The notes: generated by a model not told the origin, from the letters alone. Positions 8,216 through 15,790 are shown, counted from the stretch's first letter. The stretch: DNA of 19,034 nt from CAZCJU01 sp964498965 (GCA_964498965.1 CAZCJU010000030.1:1-19034); one strand, 5' to 3'. Numbers and translations: made by a program.

Positions 8216-9424
8216 ATGTCGGATAAATATGAAAAAACCGTTACGCTGTGCTTTGTCGGGTATTGCGTTCAGGCGATAATAAATAATTTTATTCCGTTGC
8301 TGTTCGTGACGTTTCAAAACGATTATCAAATACCGCTGTCGCAGGTAACAATGACGGTCACGGTGAATTTCGGTATTCAGCTTGCGGTAGACCTGCTGTC
8401 GGTGAAGCTCATCGACAAAATAGGCTACAGGATTTCCATGATAGCGGGTCATGTTTTTGCGGCGGCGGGATTGATCATGCTGACTTTTTTGCCCGATATA
8501 CTGCCGAGTGCGTTTGTCGGCATATTGATATCGGTCATCGTGTATGCCGTCGGCGGAGGTGTCTTGGAGGTGCTTGTAAGTCCTATCGTGGAGGCTTGCC
8601 CCTCGGATAATAAAGAAAAAACGATGAGTTTGTTGCATTCGTTTTATTGCTGGGGTCAGGTCGGTGTGGTCTTGCTTTCGGCACTGTTTTTTAAACTGTG
8701 CGGAATTAATAATTGGAGAGTCCTTGCTTTGATATGGGCGGCTGTTCCGCTCGCAAATGCATTCGCATTCGCCTTTGCCCCGATACCTCGACTTGACGAG
8801 GACGGAGAGGTCGGTATGAGCCTTAGAGAATTGCTGAAAAATAAAACCTTTTGGCTGTTTTTCGTAATGATGCTATGTGCGGGTGCCTCGGAACAGTCCG
8901 TCAGTCAATGGGCATCTGTGTTTGCCGAAAAAACTCTCGGAATATCGAAGGTAGTCGGAGATCTGGCGGGACCGATGGCTTTTGCCGTGCTTATGGGAAC
9001 GTCAAGACTTTTTTACGGTAAACTGGGCGATAAGCTCGAACTTGACTGTTTTATGCTCTTAAGCTCTGTACTGTGCATAATATCTTATTTGCTGATATCG
9101 CTTTGCCCCGTGCCGCAGATCGGCTTGGCAGCCTGTGCGTTGTGCGGACTTTCCGTCGGAATCATGTGGCCGGGAACGTTCAGTAAAAGCTCCGCACACC
9201 TTAAAAACGGCGGCACGGCAATGTTTTCGCTGCTCGCACTGGGCGGAGATCTGGGCTGTTCGGGCGGCCCGACGCTGGTCGGCTTCGCATCGGAGCTTTT
9301 TAACGGCGACCTTAGGTCGGGAATACTTGTAAGTGCGACCTTCCCGACGTTAATGCTGTTCGGTGTCATTCTTTGCAAAAAAGAAAACATACGACGTGCG
9401 AAAACAATGCAAAAAACACGGTAA
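8216..9424 (+). CDS. MFS transporter
   Basis: This is a major facilitator superfamily permease of 402 residues with about 12 hydrophobic membrane segments in two sets of six, joined by a polar loop near residues 190-205 (PRLDEDGEVG). The loop between segments 2 and 3 reads KLIDKIGYR, and the one between 8 and 9 FYGKLGDKLE, which fit the MFS D/G-R/K-x-G-R/K family signature. Overall layout resembles the FucP/YbjJ-like sugar permease branch, but no substrate can be assigned. AAAGGAG (8202-8208) sits seven bases before the ATG. The 174 bases upstream (8042-8215) show no confident promoter or riboswitch. The gene is a single unit closed by the terminator at 9437. Confidence 0.9.
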   Translation: MSDKYEKTVTLCFVGYCVQAIINNFIPLLFVTFQNDYQIPLSQVTMTVTVNFGIQLAVDLLSVKLIDKIGYRISMIAGHVFAAAGLIMLTFLPDILPSAFVGILISVIVYAVGGGVLEVLVSPIVEACPSDNKEKTMSLLHSFYCWGQVGVVLLSALFFKLCGINNWRVLALIWAAVPLANAFAFAFAPIPRLDEDGEVGMSLRELLKNKTFWLFFVMMLCAGASEQSVSQWASVFAEKTLGISKVVGDLAGPMAFAVLMGTSRLFYGKLGDKLELDCFMLLSSVLCIISYLLISLCPVPQIGLAACALCGLSVGIMWPGTFSKSSAHLKNGGTAMFSLLALGGDLGCSGGPTLVGFASELFNGDLRSGILVSATFPTLMLFGVILCKKENIRRAKTMQKTR

Positions 9425-9436
9425 GTATATATTTCG

Positions 9437-9477
9437 GCTCTTGTCGTGAAGCTTTATGCTTCCGACAAGAGCTTTTT
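9437..9477 (+). terminator. Rho-independent terminator after the MFS gene
   Basis: GCTCTTGTCG (9437-9446) pairs fully with CGACAAGAGC (9463-9472). Inside, GAAGC/GCTTC adds five pairs after a one-base bulge, leaving a TTTAT loop. TTTTTATTT follows at once. Confidence 0.93.
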
Positions 9478-9564
9478 ATTTCGGTTCATGTAGACGAAGG
9501 ACAAATAAATACTTTTTTCAACAAAAATTGAGATAAAATTGAAGTTAAGTTGCCGTTAGACGTG

Positions 9565-9570
9565 TATAAT
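9565..9570 (+). promoter_or_regulatory. Likely -10 box of the degV-dak2 operon
   Basis: A perfect TATAAT lies 37 bases before the DegV start. The best upstream hexamer, TTGAAG (9539-9544), sits at a 20-base distance, longer than normal, so the -35 is uncertain. The position just after the MFS terminator supports a promoter here. Confidence 0.5.
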
Positions 9571-9606
9571 TCTCGCAATCAATATCACGATAGAGGGATG
9601 AACAGT

Positions 9607-10503
9607 ATGCGAAAAACAAAAATAATAACGGATTCATGTGCCGATATCGGTTCGGATCTGCTCGAAAAATACGGAATAGATTATGCGAAAATGACGATCA
9701 TCAAGGACGGTGAGGAATCTCCCGCACTTTTGACTTGGAGTGCCGAGGAGGCACACAGACTTTACGACACGATAAGAAGCGGAGAAAGAATATTTACCGC
9801 TCAGGTAAGTGCCGAGGAATTTAATCGAATATTCACCGAATATCTCGAAGAGGGCTGCGATATCGTATATATCGGTTGTTCGTCAAAACAATCCGGTTCG
9901 GTAAATACCGCTCATGTCGTTTCGAAAAAACTCTTGAAAAAATATACGGACGCAAAGATCTTCTGTATCGATTCACTGAACGCAAGCCTCGGTGAAGGTA
10001 TGCTTGCCGTAGAAGCGGCAAAGCTTGCAGAAAACGGAAAAAATGCGGATGAGATCGCCGAAAAGATCGTAGAAATAAGAAAAAAAGTCAATCAATTCGT
10101 TACGGTGCATACCTTGGAACATCTGAAACGTGCGGGCAGAGTTACAGCGTCGGCGGCGTTTTTCGGAAATCTGATGGGCGTAAAGCCGATACTCGTTTCG
10201 GATATCAACGGAACACAGTACGCAGTGAAAAAAGTAAAAGGCAGACGTAAATCGTTTGAAGAAGCGGTAAAAAACCTGAGCGAAGCCGTAAAAGCTCCGG
10301 AAACACAAACCGTGTATATCGCACATTCCGATTGCTTGGCGGACGAAGTGGAGCTGCTTACCGCACTCGTAAAGGAAAATATCCCCTGCAAGGATATATA
10401 CATAGGTATAATCGGACCGATAATCGGTGCATCGATAGGTCCCGATGCCGTAGGCGTTTGGGCCTTCGGAGATGACGTTACGTATGAAGCGGAGGAAAAA
10501 TAA
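9607..10503 (+). CDS. DegV family fatty acid-binding protein (FakB-like)
   Basis: DegV proteins bind one fatty acid and present its carboxylate to the kinase FakA, so that exogenous or recycled fatty acids enter phospholipid synthesis as acyl-phosphate. The 298 residues show the family pattern: KIITDSCADI at the N-terminus, SSKQSGSVNTA (the SSxxSGT-like lipid carboxylate loop), LEHLKRAGRVT, FFGNLMGVKPIL and IGASIGPDAVG. I chose ATG 9607 because AGAGGG (9592-9597) lies nine bases upstream. The in-frame ATG at 9598 abuts that site and is less likely. The next gene starts on the base after this stop, which supports the FakB/FakA pairing. Confidence 0.93.
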   Translation: MRKTKIITDSCADIGSDLLEKYGIDYAKMTIIKDGEESPALLTWSAEEAHRLYDTIRSGERIFTAQVSAEEFNRIFTEYLEEGCDIVYIGCSSKQSGSVNTAHVVSKKLLKKYTDAKIFCIDSLNASLGEGMLAVEAAKLAENGKNADEIAEKIVEIRKKVNQFVTVHTLEHLKRAGRVTASAAFFGNLMGVKPILVSDINGTQYAVKKVKGRRKSFEEAVKNLSEAVKAPETQTVYIAHSDCLADEVELLTALVKENIPCKDIYIGIIGPIIGASIGPDAVGVWAFGDDVTYEAEEK

Positions 10504-12153
10504 ATGACACCGAAAACAGCCGTTGACGGCGAGACTCTTGCACGGATGCTGTCCTTTGCGGAAGCGAATTTGCGAAAGCACGCAAAGGACATCAATGATC
10601 TGAACGTTTTTCCTATTCCCGACGGCGATACCGGCGATAATATGCTCATGACACTTTCATCGGGCGTCGGACACCTGCGTAATACGGACAAAAGTATATC
10701 CGAAGTCGCTCGGTATGCGTCCGAAGGAATGTTGCTCGGTGCGAGAGGCAATTCGGGTGTGATTCTGTCGCAGATCTTCGACGGAATAGCCGAAGGCTTG
10801 AACGGCTTGTATTCCGCACAAGCCGCAGATCTTGTAGGTGCGTTACGTTGCGGGGTCACCTATTCGTATAATGCGGTCGTGCAGCCGACCGAGGGTACGA
10901 TACTGACCGTTTTGCGATGTGCCGTCGAACACGTCGAAAATATGCAATTCGACAATTGCTCACAGTTGCTTTGCGAATTTATTTCGAAAGCGGAGCAAAC
11001 ACTTCAAAAAACGCCCGAAATGCTCCGGGTATTGAAAAAGGCGGGTGTTGTGGATTCGGGCGGTGCGGGTCTGATATGTATATTCAAAGGTATGCTCGAA
11101 GCTCTTGAAGGAGGCGAACTGTCGGAAAATAATGTCAATACCGAAATCGGCGGCGTAAACGAGGTGAATGTGGATTTGTTTACCGAAGACAGCGTTTTGG
11201 AATACGGATATTGCACCGAGCTGTTGATACGCTTGCAAAAATGTAAGACAGACGTAGAAAGCTTTGATCCCGCTTGTATTGCCGAGGGACTTAAAGATAT
11301 AGGCGACAGCATCGCCGTCTTTAAAACCGGCAGTGCGGTGAAATTACATATTCATACATATCACCCCGATAAAGTACTTGCGTTTTGCCAACGATACGGC
11401 GAGTTTTTGAAGATAAAAATAGAAAATATGTCGCTTCAGCATAATAATATACCGAAATATGCCGCAAGAAGAGAAAATAACGAGAAGGGTAAAAAGGAAA
11501 GAAAAAAATACGGAGTTGTGGCGTGTACATCGGGTAAGGGAATTGCAGAGCTTTTTTCCGAAAGAGGTGCGGACATTATCATAAACGACGACGACGGGAT
11601 AAATCCGTCCGTTGAGGATTTCTTGACCGCTTTCGAAAACGTAAATGCGGATACGGTGTTCGTTTTACCGAATCATGCGAATGTCATACTCACCGCAAGA
11701 CAGGCGGCGGGTATGTACGATCCGTCATGCGTCCGTGTTATAAACAGCAAAAATATCGGTGAGGGATATGCGGCTCTGTCTGTGCTGTCGTTTGAATCCG
11801 ATAATGCGGACACGATAGCCGAAGAAATGACCGCTGGTATGGAAAATGTAGTGACGGCGGAGATCTTGCGTGCGGTGAAAAGCACAGACGAGGTCCGTGC
11901 GGGCGAGTATGTCGGATTTGCGGGAAAAAACATAATCGACAGCGAAGAAAGCAGATACGATGCGGCGTGCCGCACCGCAGAAAAATTGTCAAATGGATAT
12001 TTCGAAGCGTGTATATTGATAAAAGGCGTAAATGCCGACGAAAACGAGGCAAAACAGTTGGAAAAATTTATAAGCTCAATGTGTAAGGGCGTAGAGGTCT
12101 TTCTCGTCAACGGTCTGCAAACCTCGTGCGATTATATAATTATCTTCGAATAG
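10504..12153 (+). CDS. DAK2-domain fatty acid kinase subunit (FakA-like)
   Basis: This is the ATP-binding kinase partner of DegV/FakB. The 549 residues are normal for FakA. The N-terminal DhaL/DAK2 domain has the metal-binding loop PIPDGDTGDN (37-46), GARGNSGVILSQ (79-90), PTEGTILTVLR and AGVVDSGGAGL. A middle domain and a C-terminal DegV-like domain ending GLQTSCDYIIIFE follow. GGAGG (10491-10495) inside the end of degV lies eight bases before the ATG, which directly adjoins the degV stop. In other Firmicutes this family was long annotated as dihydroxyacetone kinase-like; the FakA role is established in Staphylococcus and is inferred here by family and neighbour. Confidence 0.92.
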   Translation: MTPKTAVDGETLARMLSFAEANLRKHAKDINDLNVFPIPDGDTGDNMLMTLSSGVGHLRNTDKSISEVARYASEGMLLGARGNSGVILSQIFDGIAEGLNGLYSAQAADLVGALRCGVTYSYNAVVQPTEGTILTVLRCAVEHVENMQFDNCSQLLCEFISKAEQTLQKTPEMLRVLKKAGVVDSGGAGLICIFKGMLEALEGGELSENNVNTEIGGVNEVNVDLFTEDSVLEYGYCTELLIRLQKCKTDVESFDPACIAEGLKDIGDSIAVFKTGSAVKLHIHTYHPDKVLAFCQRYGEFLKIKIENMSLQHNNIPKYAARRENNEKGKKERKKYGVVACTSGKGIAELFSERGADIIINDDDGINPSVEDFLTAFENVNADTVFVLPNHANVILTARQAAGMYDPSCVRVINSKNIGEGYAALSVLSFESDNADTIAEEMTAGMENVVTAEILRAVKSTDEVRAGEYVGFAGKNIIDSEESRYDAACRTAEKLSNGYFEACILIKGVNADENEAKQLEKFISSMCKGVEVFLVNGLQTSCDYIIIFE

Positions 12154-12248
12154 TTTAAACTTGAGTAAAACTGCACAAAATTCCCGCACGGTTTTCGGAA
12201 ACATATTATCTAAACGACGAAAGTCGAAAAAAATTAAAATTTTTTGCC

Positions 12249-12279
12249 GCAACCTCTTGACAAAACGTCGGGAGGTTGC
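12249..12279. repeat. 8-bp perfect inverted repeat around the feo -35 box
   Basis: GCAACCTC (12249-12256) and GAGGTTGC (12272-12279) flank a 15-base centre holding TTGACA and half of the promoter spacer. It may be a second operator or a chance pairing; nothing else in the window repeats it. Confidence 0.55.
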
Positions 12280-12285
12280 TATAAT
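12257..12285 (+). promoter_or_regulatory. Consensus sigma-A promoter of the feo operon
   Basis: TTGACA (12257-12262) and TATAAT (12280-12285) are perfect and 17 bases apart. Transcription would start near 12292. A promoter this strong needs repression, which the operators on and after the start can supply. Confidence 0.93.
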
Positions 12286-12293
12286 ATCTGCTG

Positions 12294-12309
12294 GTTAGCA
12301 AAAGCTAAC
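12294..12309. promoter_or_regulatory. feo operator 1, GTTAGC-N4-GCTAAC
   Basis: GTTAGCAAAAGCTAAC is a perfect inverted repeat that begins eight bases after the -10 box and covers the transcription start. The same half-sites recur at 12328 and 12929 in this operon and were not noticed elsewhere in the window, which argues for a binding site of an iron- or metal-responsive repressor. The half-site recalls DtxR/IdeR boxes (GTTAG/CTAAC) but with wider spacing. Confidence 0.8.
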
Positions 12310-12327
12310 TAAAATTTAAAGCAATAA

Positions 12328-12343
12328 GTTAGCACACGCTAAT
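12328..12343. promoter_or_regulatory. feo operator 2, GTTAGC-N4-GCTAAT
   Basis: GTTAGCACACGCTAAT has the same half-sites and spacer as operator 1 with one outer mismatch. Its centre lies 34 bp downstream of the centre of operator 1, inside the leader, so two dimers could bind the region together. Confidence 0.72.
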
Positions 12344-12391
12344 CGAAAAACATTGTGCCGCCTACGTGCGGTTTGAGAGGAGGAAAACGGT

Positions 12392-12604
12392 ATGATGCCG
12401 TTGGTGCTTGCCGATATCGGCGAGGAAAATATCATAAAAAAGATCGGCGGCAGCCGAGAGGTGAAAACACATCTCGAAACGCTCGGGTTCGTTGTCGGAG
12501 GCTCGGTCACGGTGATAAACGTGATCGCCGGTAATGTGATAGTCAATGTCAAAGATTCACGGATCGCCGTAAGTAAGGAAATGGCACAGAAGATAATGGT
12601 TTGA
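12392..12604 (+). CDS. feoA: FeoA-domain protein, first copy
   Basis: This is a small cytoplasmic SH3-like protein of 70 residues that assists FeoB in ferrous iron uptake. The pattern LADIGEENIIKKIGG, then LETLGFVVGGSVTVI and NVIVNVKDSRIAVSKEMAQKIMV, follows the FeoA fold, with the typical LGF-x-GG turn. It is more diverged than the second copy: it lacks the usual R-x-MGL form and the G-x-P-x-E/V strand. AGGAGG (12378-12383) lies eight bases before the first of two adjacent ATGs. Tandem feoA genes before feoB are common in Clostridia; how their jobs differ is not known from sequence. Confidence 0.88.
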   Translation: MMPLVLADIGEENIIKKIGGSREVKTHLETLGFVVGGSVTVINVIAGNVIVNVKDSRIAVSKEMAQKIMV

Positions 12605-12649
12605 GCTTCGTAAGTTAAACTTAAATTAAATTGTTGAGGAGGTAATAGT

Positions 12650-12871
12650 ATGAAAACTCTCAGAGAAGCAAAGATCGGTGATACGGTCAAGGTGGTGAAG
12701 CTTCACGGAGAAGGTGCGGTAAAACGACGTATCATGGATATGGGCCTTACAAAAGGCGTAGATGTACATATACGCAAAGTGGCACCGCTCGGAGATCCCG
12801 TGGAAGTTACAGTGAGAGGCTATGAGCTGTCGCTTCGTAAAGCCGATGCCGAAATGATCGAGATCGAATGA
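12650..12871 (+). CDS. feoA: FeoA-domain protein, second copy
   Basis: This 73-residue protein is a canonical FeoA: LREAKIGDTVKVVKLHGEG, RRIMDMGLTKGVDV, VAPLGDPVEVTVRGYELSLRKADA and a final MIEIE. It is thought to bind the cytoplasmic side of FeoB and affect its GTPase or assembly. AGGAGG (12637-12642) sits seven bases before the ATG. The spacing to the first feoA (45 bases) and to feoB (92 bases) fits one transcript, though a possible internal promoter and operator precede feoB. Confidence 0.95.
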   Translation: MKTLREAKIGDTVKVVKLHGEGAVKRRIMDMGLTKGVDVHIRKVAPLGDPVEVTVRGYELSLRKADAEMIEIE

Positions 12872-12910
12872 ACGAAGCACTCCGCATACTGAATTCGGGG
12901 CTTGACCCCG

Positions 12911-12916
12911 TATAAT
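12911..12916 (+). promoter_or_regulatory. Possible internal -10 box before feoB
   Basis: TATAAT lies 48 bases before the feoB start and 12 bases before operator 3, much like the layout at the main promoter. The best -35 (CTGAAT, 12889-12894) is poor. A GC-rich hairpin CGGGG/CCCCG (12896-12910) sits directly before it and could instead be an RNA element limiting read-through from feoA. Confidence 0.35.
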
Positions 12917-12927
12917 TTTGAATTATC

Positions 12928-12945
12928 GGTTAGCGATTGCTAACC
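12928..12945. promoter_or_regulatory. feo operator 3, GGTTAGC-N4-GCTAACC
   Basis: This is the longest copy of the feo inverted repeat: 7-bp perfect arms around GATT. It ends six bases before the feoB ribosome binding site (GAGAGG, 12951-12956). A regulator bound here could block an internal promoter or act as a roadblock to transcription into feoB. Confidence 0.75.
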
Positions 12946-12963
12946 CGAAAGAGAGGAATGAAA

Positions 12964-15381
12964 ATGGAAATGCGAATTGCCCTTGCGGGCAACCCGAACT
13001 GCGGTAAAACGACGCTGTTCAACGCTTTGACAGGCTCAAATCAATTTGTCGGAAACTGGCCCGGCGTAACGGTGGAAAAAAAAGAGGGTAAGCTGAAAAA
13101 GCACGACGGAGTTATTATAACGGATCTGCCCGGTATCTACTCGCTCTCGCCTTACACGCTCGAAGAAGTGGTTGCGAGAAATTACCTGATAAACGAACGT
13201 CCCGACGCAATATTGAATATTATCGACGGAACAAATCTCGAAAGAAACCTTTACCTGACAACGCAGCTTACCGAACTCGATATTCCGGTGGTCATCGCCG
13301 TAAACATGATGGATATCGTGAGAAAGAACGGCGATAAAATAAATACAGAGGAGCTTTCCGAAAGACTCGGTTGCCGTGTGGTCGAGATCTCCGCACTTAA
13401 GGGTACTGGTATTACGGAAGCGGCGGAAGCGGCGATAGAGGCGGCAAAAAACACAAAAACCGTCCCCATGCACACGTTTTCGGGTACTGTCGAACACGCA
13501 ATAGCACATATAGAAGAAGCGGCAGTACACGGTATGCCGAAAGAAAGACAAAGATGGTATGCGATAAAGCTGTTCGAGCGTGACGATAAGGTGAAGGAGC
13601 AGATAAAGCTCGATCCGGCAACGCTTGAGCATATCGAAGAGGATATAAAAGATGTCGAGAGAGAAATGGACGACGATGCGGAATCCATAATCACAAACGA
13701 ACGGTATATTTACATAGGTGAACTTATCAAGGCGTGCTATAAAAAAAGATCTGCGGGCAAGCTTTCGACATCGGACAAAATAGATAAGGTAGTAACTAAC
13801 CGCTGGCTCGCTCTTCCGATATTCGCCGTTGTCATGTTTTTGGTGTATTATATTTCGGTATCGACTGTCGGTACTTGGGCTACGGACTTCACGAACGACG
13901 GATTGTTCGGTGACGGCTGGCATCTGTTCGGAATAGGTACGGACGAATACGAAGAAAAGATCACCGAGTATGCGGAAAAAAATATATGGACAGATGAAAT
14001 GACGACGATCGTCGATAACGCCGTTAAAGCGGGAGTTGTCGGTGCGGAGGATATAAGCTCCGCTATCGAAGATAAAGATTTCGGTGCGTTTGATGAAGCA
14101 TACGGTACTTATGCGGATTCGCTTGCCGAAGCCGGATACGATATTTCCGAGCTTTACGAAGCCGCTTTGGGCGAGGAAGCCGAGGGGGTACCCGATACGG
14201 CGGATTTCGGAATTTGGGTTCCCGGTATTCCCGTTCTAGTTCAAAACGGACTTGATGCGGCAAATTGCCCCGAATGGCTCGACGGACTTATAGTAGACGG
14301 TATCGTCGGAGGCGTGGGTGCAGTCCTCGGATTCGTTCCGCAGATGCTCGTATTGTTCATTTTGCTCGCTTTTCTCGAGGCTTGCGGTTATATGTCGCGT
14401 ATAGCGTTCGTGCTGGATCGTGTTTTCCGTAAATTCGGTCTTTCGGGTAAATCATTTATACCCATGCTCATAGGTACGGGATGCGGCGTTCCCGGAATAA
14501 TGGCATCTCGTACGATCGAAAACGAAAGAGATCGCCGTATGACGGTAATGACAACGACATTTATTCCCTGCGGTGCAAAGCTTCCGATAATAGCACTTAT
14601 AGCATCGGCACTGTTTGACAGTGCATGGTGGGTAGCCCCGAGTGCGTATTTTGTGGGTATCGCCGCAATAATCGTTTCGGGCATCATGCTTAAGAAAACG
14701 AAAATGTTCGCAGGCGACCCCGCCCCGTTCGTTATGGAGCTTCCGGCATACCACTGGCCTACGGTAGGAAACATCCTCCGTTCAATGTGGGAAAGAGGCT
14801 GGTCGTTCATTAAAAAAGCCGGTACCATCATTCTCCTTTCGTCGATCATTATCTGGGCAGGCTCGAGCTTCGGCGTAGTTGACGGTGCGTTTGTATTCAG
14901 TACGGATATGGAGCTTGAAAACAGCCTTCTCGGAATGATAGGCGGCGTGCTTTGCTGGATATTTAAGCCCCTGGGCTTCGGTAATATCAAAGCAACTATC
15001 GCCACGATAATGGGTCTGGTCGCAAAGGAAGAAGTGGTCGGAGTGTTCGGCGTTCTCGACTTCGAAAATATGAGTAAGCTCGCCGCATATTCGTTCTTGG
15101 TATTCAATCTGCTTTGCGCACCCTGCTTTGCGGCTATCGGTGCAATTAAGCGTGAAATGAACTCCGCTAAATGGACATGGTTTGCGGTAGGTTATCAGTG
15201 CATATTCGCTTATTCCGTATCGCTTGTAATATATCAAATAGGCTCCGTGTTCACAAATTCCCTTAACATATTCGGTTTGTTATGTGCGATATTGATTTCG
15301 GCGTTTGCCGTCTATATGCTGTTCTTTAAGCGTTACAGCGAGGCGAATAAGTTTACAAAGAAAGTAAAGCTTTCAAAATAA
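12964..15381 (+). CDS. feoB: Ferrous iron transporter FeoB with acidic insertion
   Basis: FeoB is the inner-membrane Fe(II) transporter with an N-terminal G domain. G motifs are clear: GNPNCGKT (9-16), Thr36 of G2, DLPG (54-57), NMMD (114-117) and SALKGTG (143-149), followed by a helical GDI-like linker. The membrane part has both gate regions, including IGTGCGVPGIMASR and FIPCGAKLPII. ATG 12964 is chosen because GAGAGG lies seven bases upstream; ATG 12958 is only one base from that site. At 805 residues the protein is longer than most FeoBs. The surplus is a strongly acidic stretch at about 325-415, between the first membrane helix (WLALPIFAVVMFLVYY) and GIPVLVQ. Two more Cys-containing segments of the core (LEACGYMSR, NLLCAPCFAA) are normal. 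Confidence 0.97.
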   Translation: MEMRIALAGNPNCGKTTLFNALTGSNQFVGNWPGVTVEKKEGKLKKHDGVIITDLPGIYSLSPYTLEEVVARNYLINERPDAILNIIDGTNLERNLYLTTQLTELDIPVVIAVNMMDIVRKNGDKINTEELSERLGCRVVEISALKGTGITEAAEAAIEAAKNTKTVPMHTFSGTVEHAIAHIEEAAVHGMPKERQRWYAIKLFERDDKVKEQIKLDPATLEHIEEDIKDVEREMDDDAESIITNERYIYIGELIKACYKKRSAGKLSTSDKIDKVVTNRWLALPIFAVVMFLVYYISVSTVGTWATDFTNDGLFGDGWHLFGIGTDEYEEKITEYAEKNIWTDEMTTIVDNAVKAGVVGAEDISSAIEDKDFGAFDEAYGTYADSLAEAGYDISELYEAALGEEAEGVPDTADFGIWVPGIPVLVQNGLDAANCPEWLDGLIVDGIVGGVGAVLGFVPQMLVLFILLAFLEACGYMSRIAFVLDRVFRKFGLSGKSFIPMLIGTGCGVPGIMASRTIENERDRRMTVMTTTFIPCGAKLPIIALIASALFDSAWWVAPSAYFVGIAAIIVSGIMLKKTKMFAGDPAPFVMELPAYHWPTVGNILRSMWERGWSFIKKAGTIILLSSIIIWAGSSFGVVDGAFVFSTDMELENSLLGMIGGVLCWIFKPLGFGNIKATIATIMGLVAKEEVVGVFGVLDFENMSKLAAYSFLVFNLLCAPCFAAIGAIKREMNSAKWTWFAVGYQCIFAYSVSLVIYQIGSVFTNSLNIFGLLCAILISAFAVYMLFFKRYSEANKFTKKVKLSK

Positions 15382-15403
15382 GATATTGCGGGTGGTGAGA
15401 TAA

Positions 15404-15583
15404 ATGCTTGCATGGCTTGCGGAAAACATTTATACGATAATAATATGTGCGGTATTGATATTGATCGTGGGTGCGATAATCGTAAATATGATCAAGGGAA
15501 AGAAAAACGGTAGATCCTCCTGCGGTTGCGGCTGTGCCGATTGCCCGATGAGCGGCTCCTGTCATGATAAAAAACAACGATAA
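15404..15583 (+). CDS. FeoB-associated Cys-rich membrane protein
   Basis: This 59-residue protein is too short for usual gene calls but is well supported. One N-terminal membrane helix (about 9-30, IYTIIICAVLILIVGAIIV) is followed by a basic KGKK stop and a Cys cluster SCGCGCADCPMSGSC (39-53) with five Cys. This matches the family found after feoB in Clostridia and other Firmicutes, thought to take the place of FeoC or to handle iron at the membrane; its role is not established. It starts 22 bases after the feoB stop with GGTGAG a few bases upstream. Confidence 0.92.
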   Translation: MLAWLAENIYTIIICAVLILIVGAIIVNMIKGKKNGRSSCGCGCADCPMSGSCHDKKQR

Positions 15584-15614
15584 ATCAGGACAAAACGTAT
15601 ATTAAAACGATTTG

Positions 15615-15642
15615 GGGACGCAGACAATACTGCGTCCCTTTT
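15615..15642 (+). terminator. Terminator at the end of the feo operon
   Basis: GGGACGCAG (15615-15623) pairs with CTGCGTCCC (15630-15638) around ACAATA, followed by TTTT. The short T run suggests partial read-through into the small genes beyond. Confidence 0.82.
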
Positions 15643-15661
15643 CGAATGATGAGGTGAGCGT

Positions 15662-15781
15662 GTGGAAAAATGTGTTTTCGAAATGTTTGTGGGTGTTATA
15701 GTGTCGGTGCCGTTCATATCGCTTATAAAAACGATAAAATTTATATGTAAATACATTTTAAACGGCTGTAAACACCTGTAA
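15662..15781 (+). CDS. Small hydrophobic protein of 39 residues, unrecognised
   Basis: A GTG start at 15662 has GAGGTG five bases upstream (15651-15656) and opens a 39-residue frame. The product has one hydrophobic stretch (about 8-21, MFVGVIVSVPFISL) and a basic, Cys-containing tail (KTIKFICKYILNGCKHL). I do not recognise a family. The layout, one short helix and a basic tail, is seen in small membrane peptides including type I toxins, but no antisense RNA promoter was identified, so that is only a possibility. It begins 20 bases after the feo terminator, leaving no room for its own promoter. Expression would need read-through or a start inside the hairpin region. It may also not be a gene. 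Confidence 0.4.
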   Translation: MEKCVFEMFVGVIVSVPFISLIKTIKFICKYILNGCKHL

Positions 15782-15790
15782 GCGTCTGTA
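15766..15790. repeat. Three CTGTA direct repeats with 10-bp period
   Basis: CTGTA occurs at 15766-15770, 15776-15780 and 15786-15790, exactly one helical turn apart. On the minus strand this reads TACAG-N5 three times and is followed at the same phase by TAAAA. It overlaps the end of the 39-residue frame. It resembles response-regulator sites such as Pho boxes, though those usually have an 11-bp period. Confidence 0.5.

Noticed and set aside
12215..12226. CGAC-GAAA-GTCG hairpin after the FakA gene as a terminator
   Set aside because: The stem has only four pairs and is followed by A residues on the plus strand; too weak to call.
13036..13923. 295-codon minus-strand frame inside feoB
   Set aside because: It lies wholly opposite the conserved G domain of FeoB and has no promoter or ribosome binding site; it reflects codon bias.
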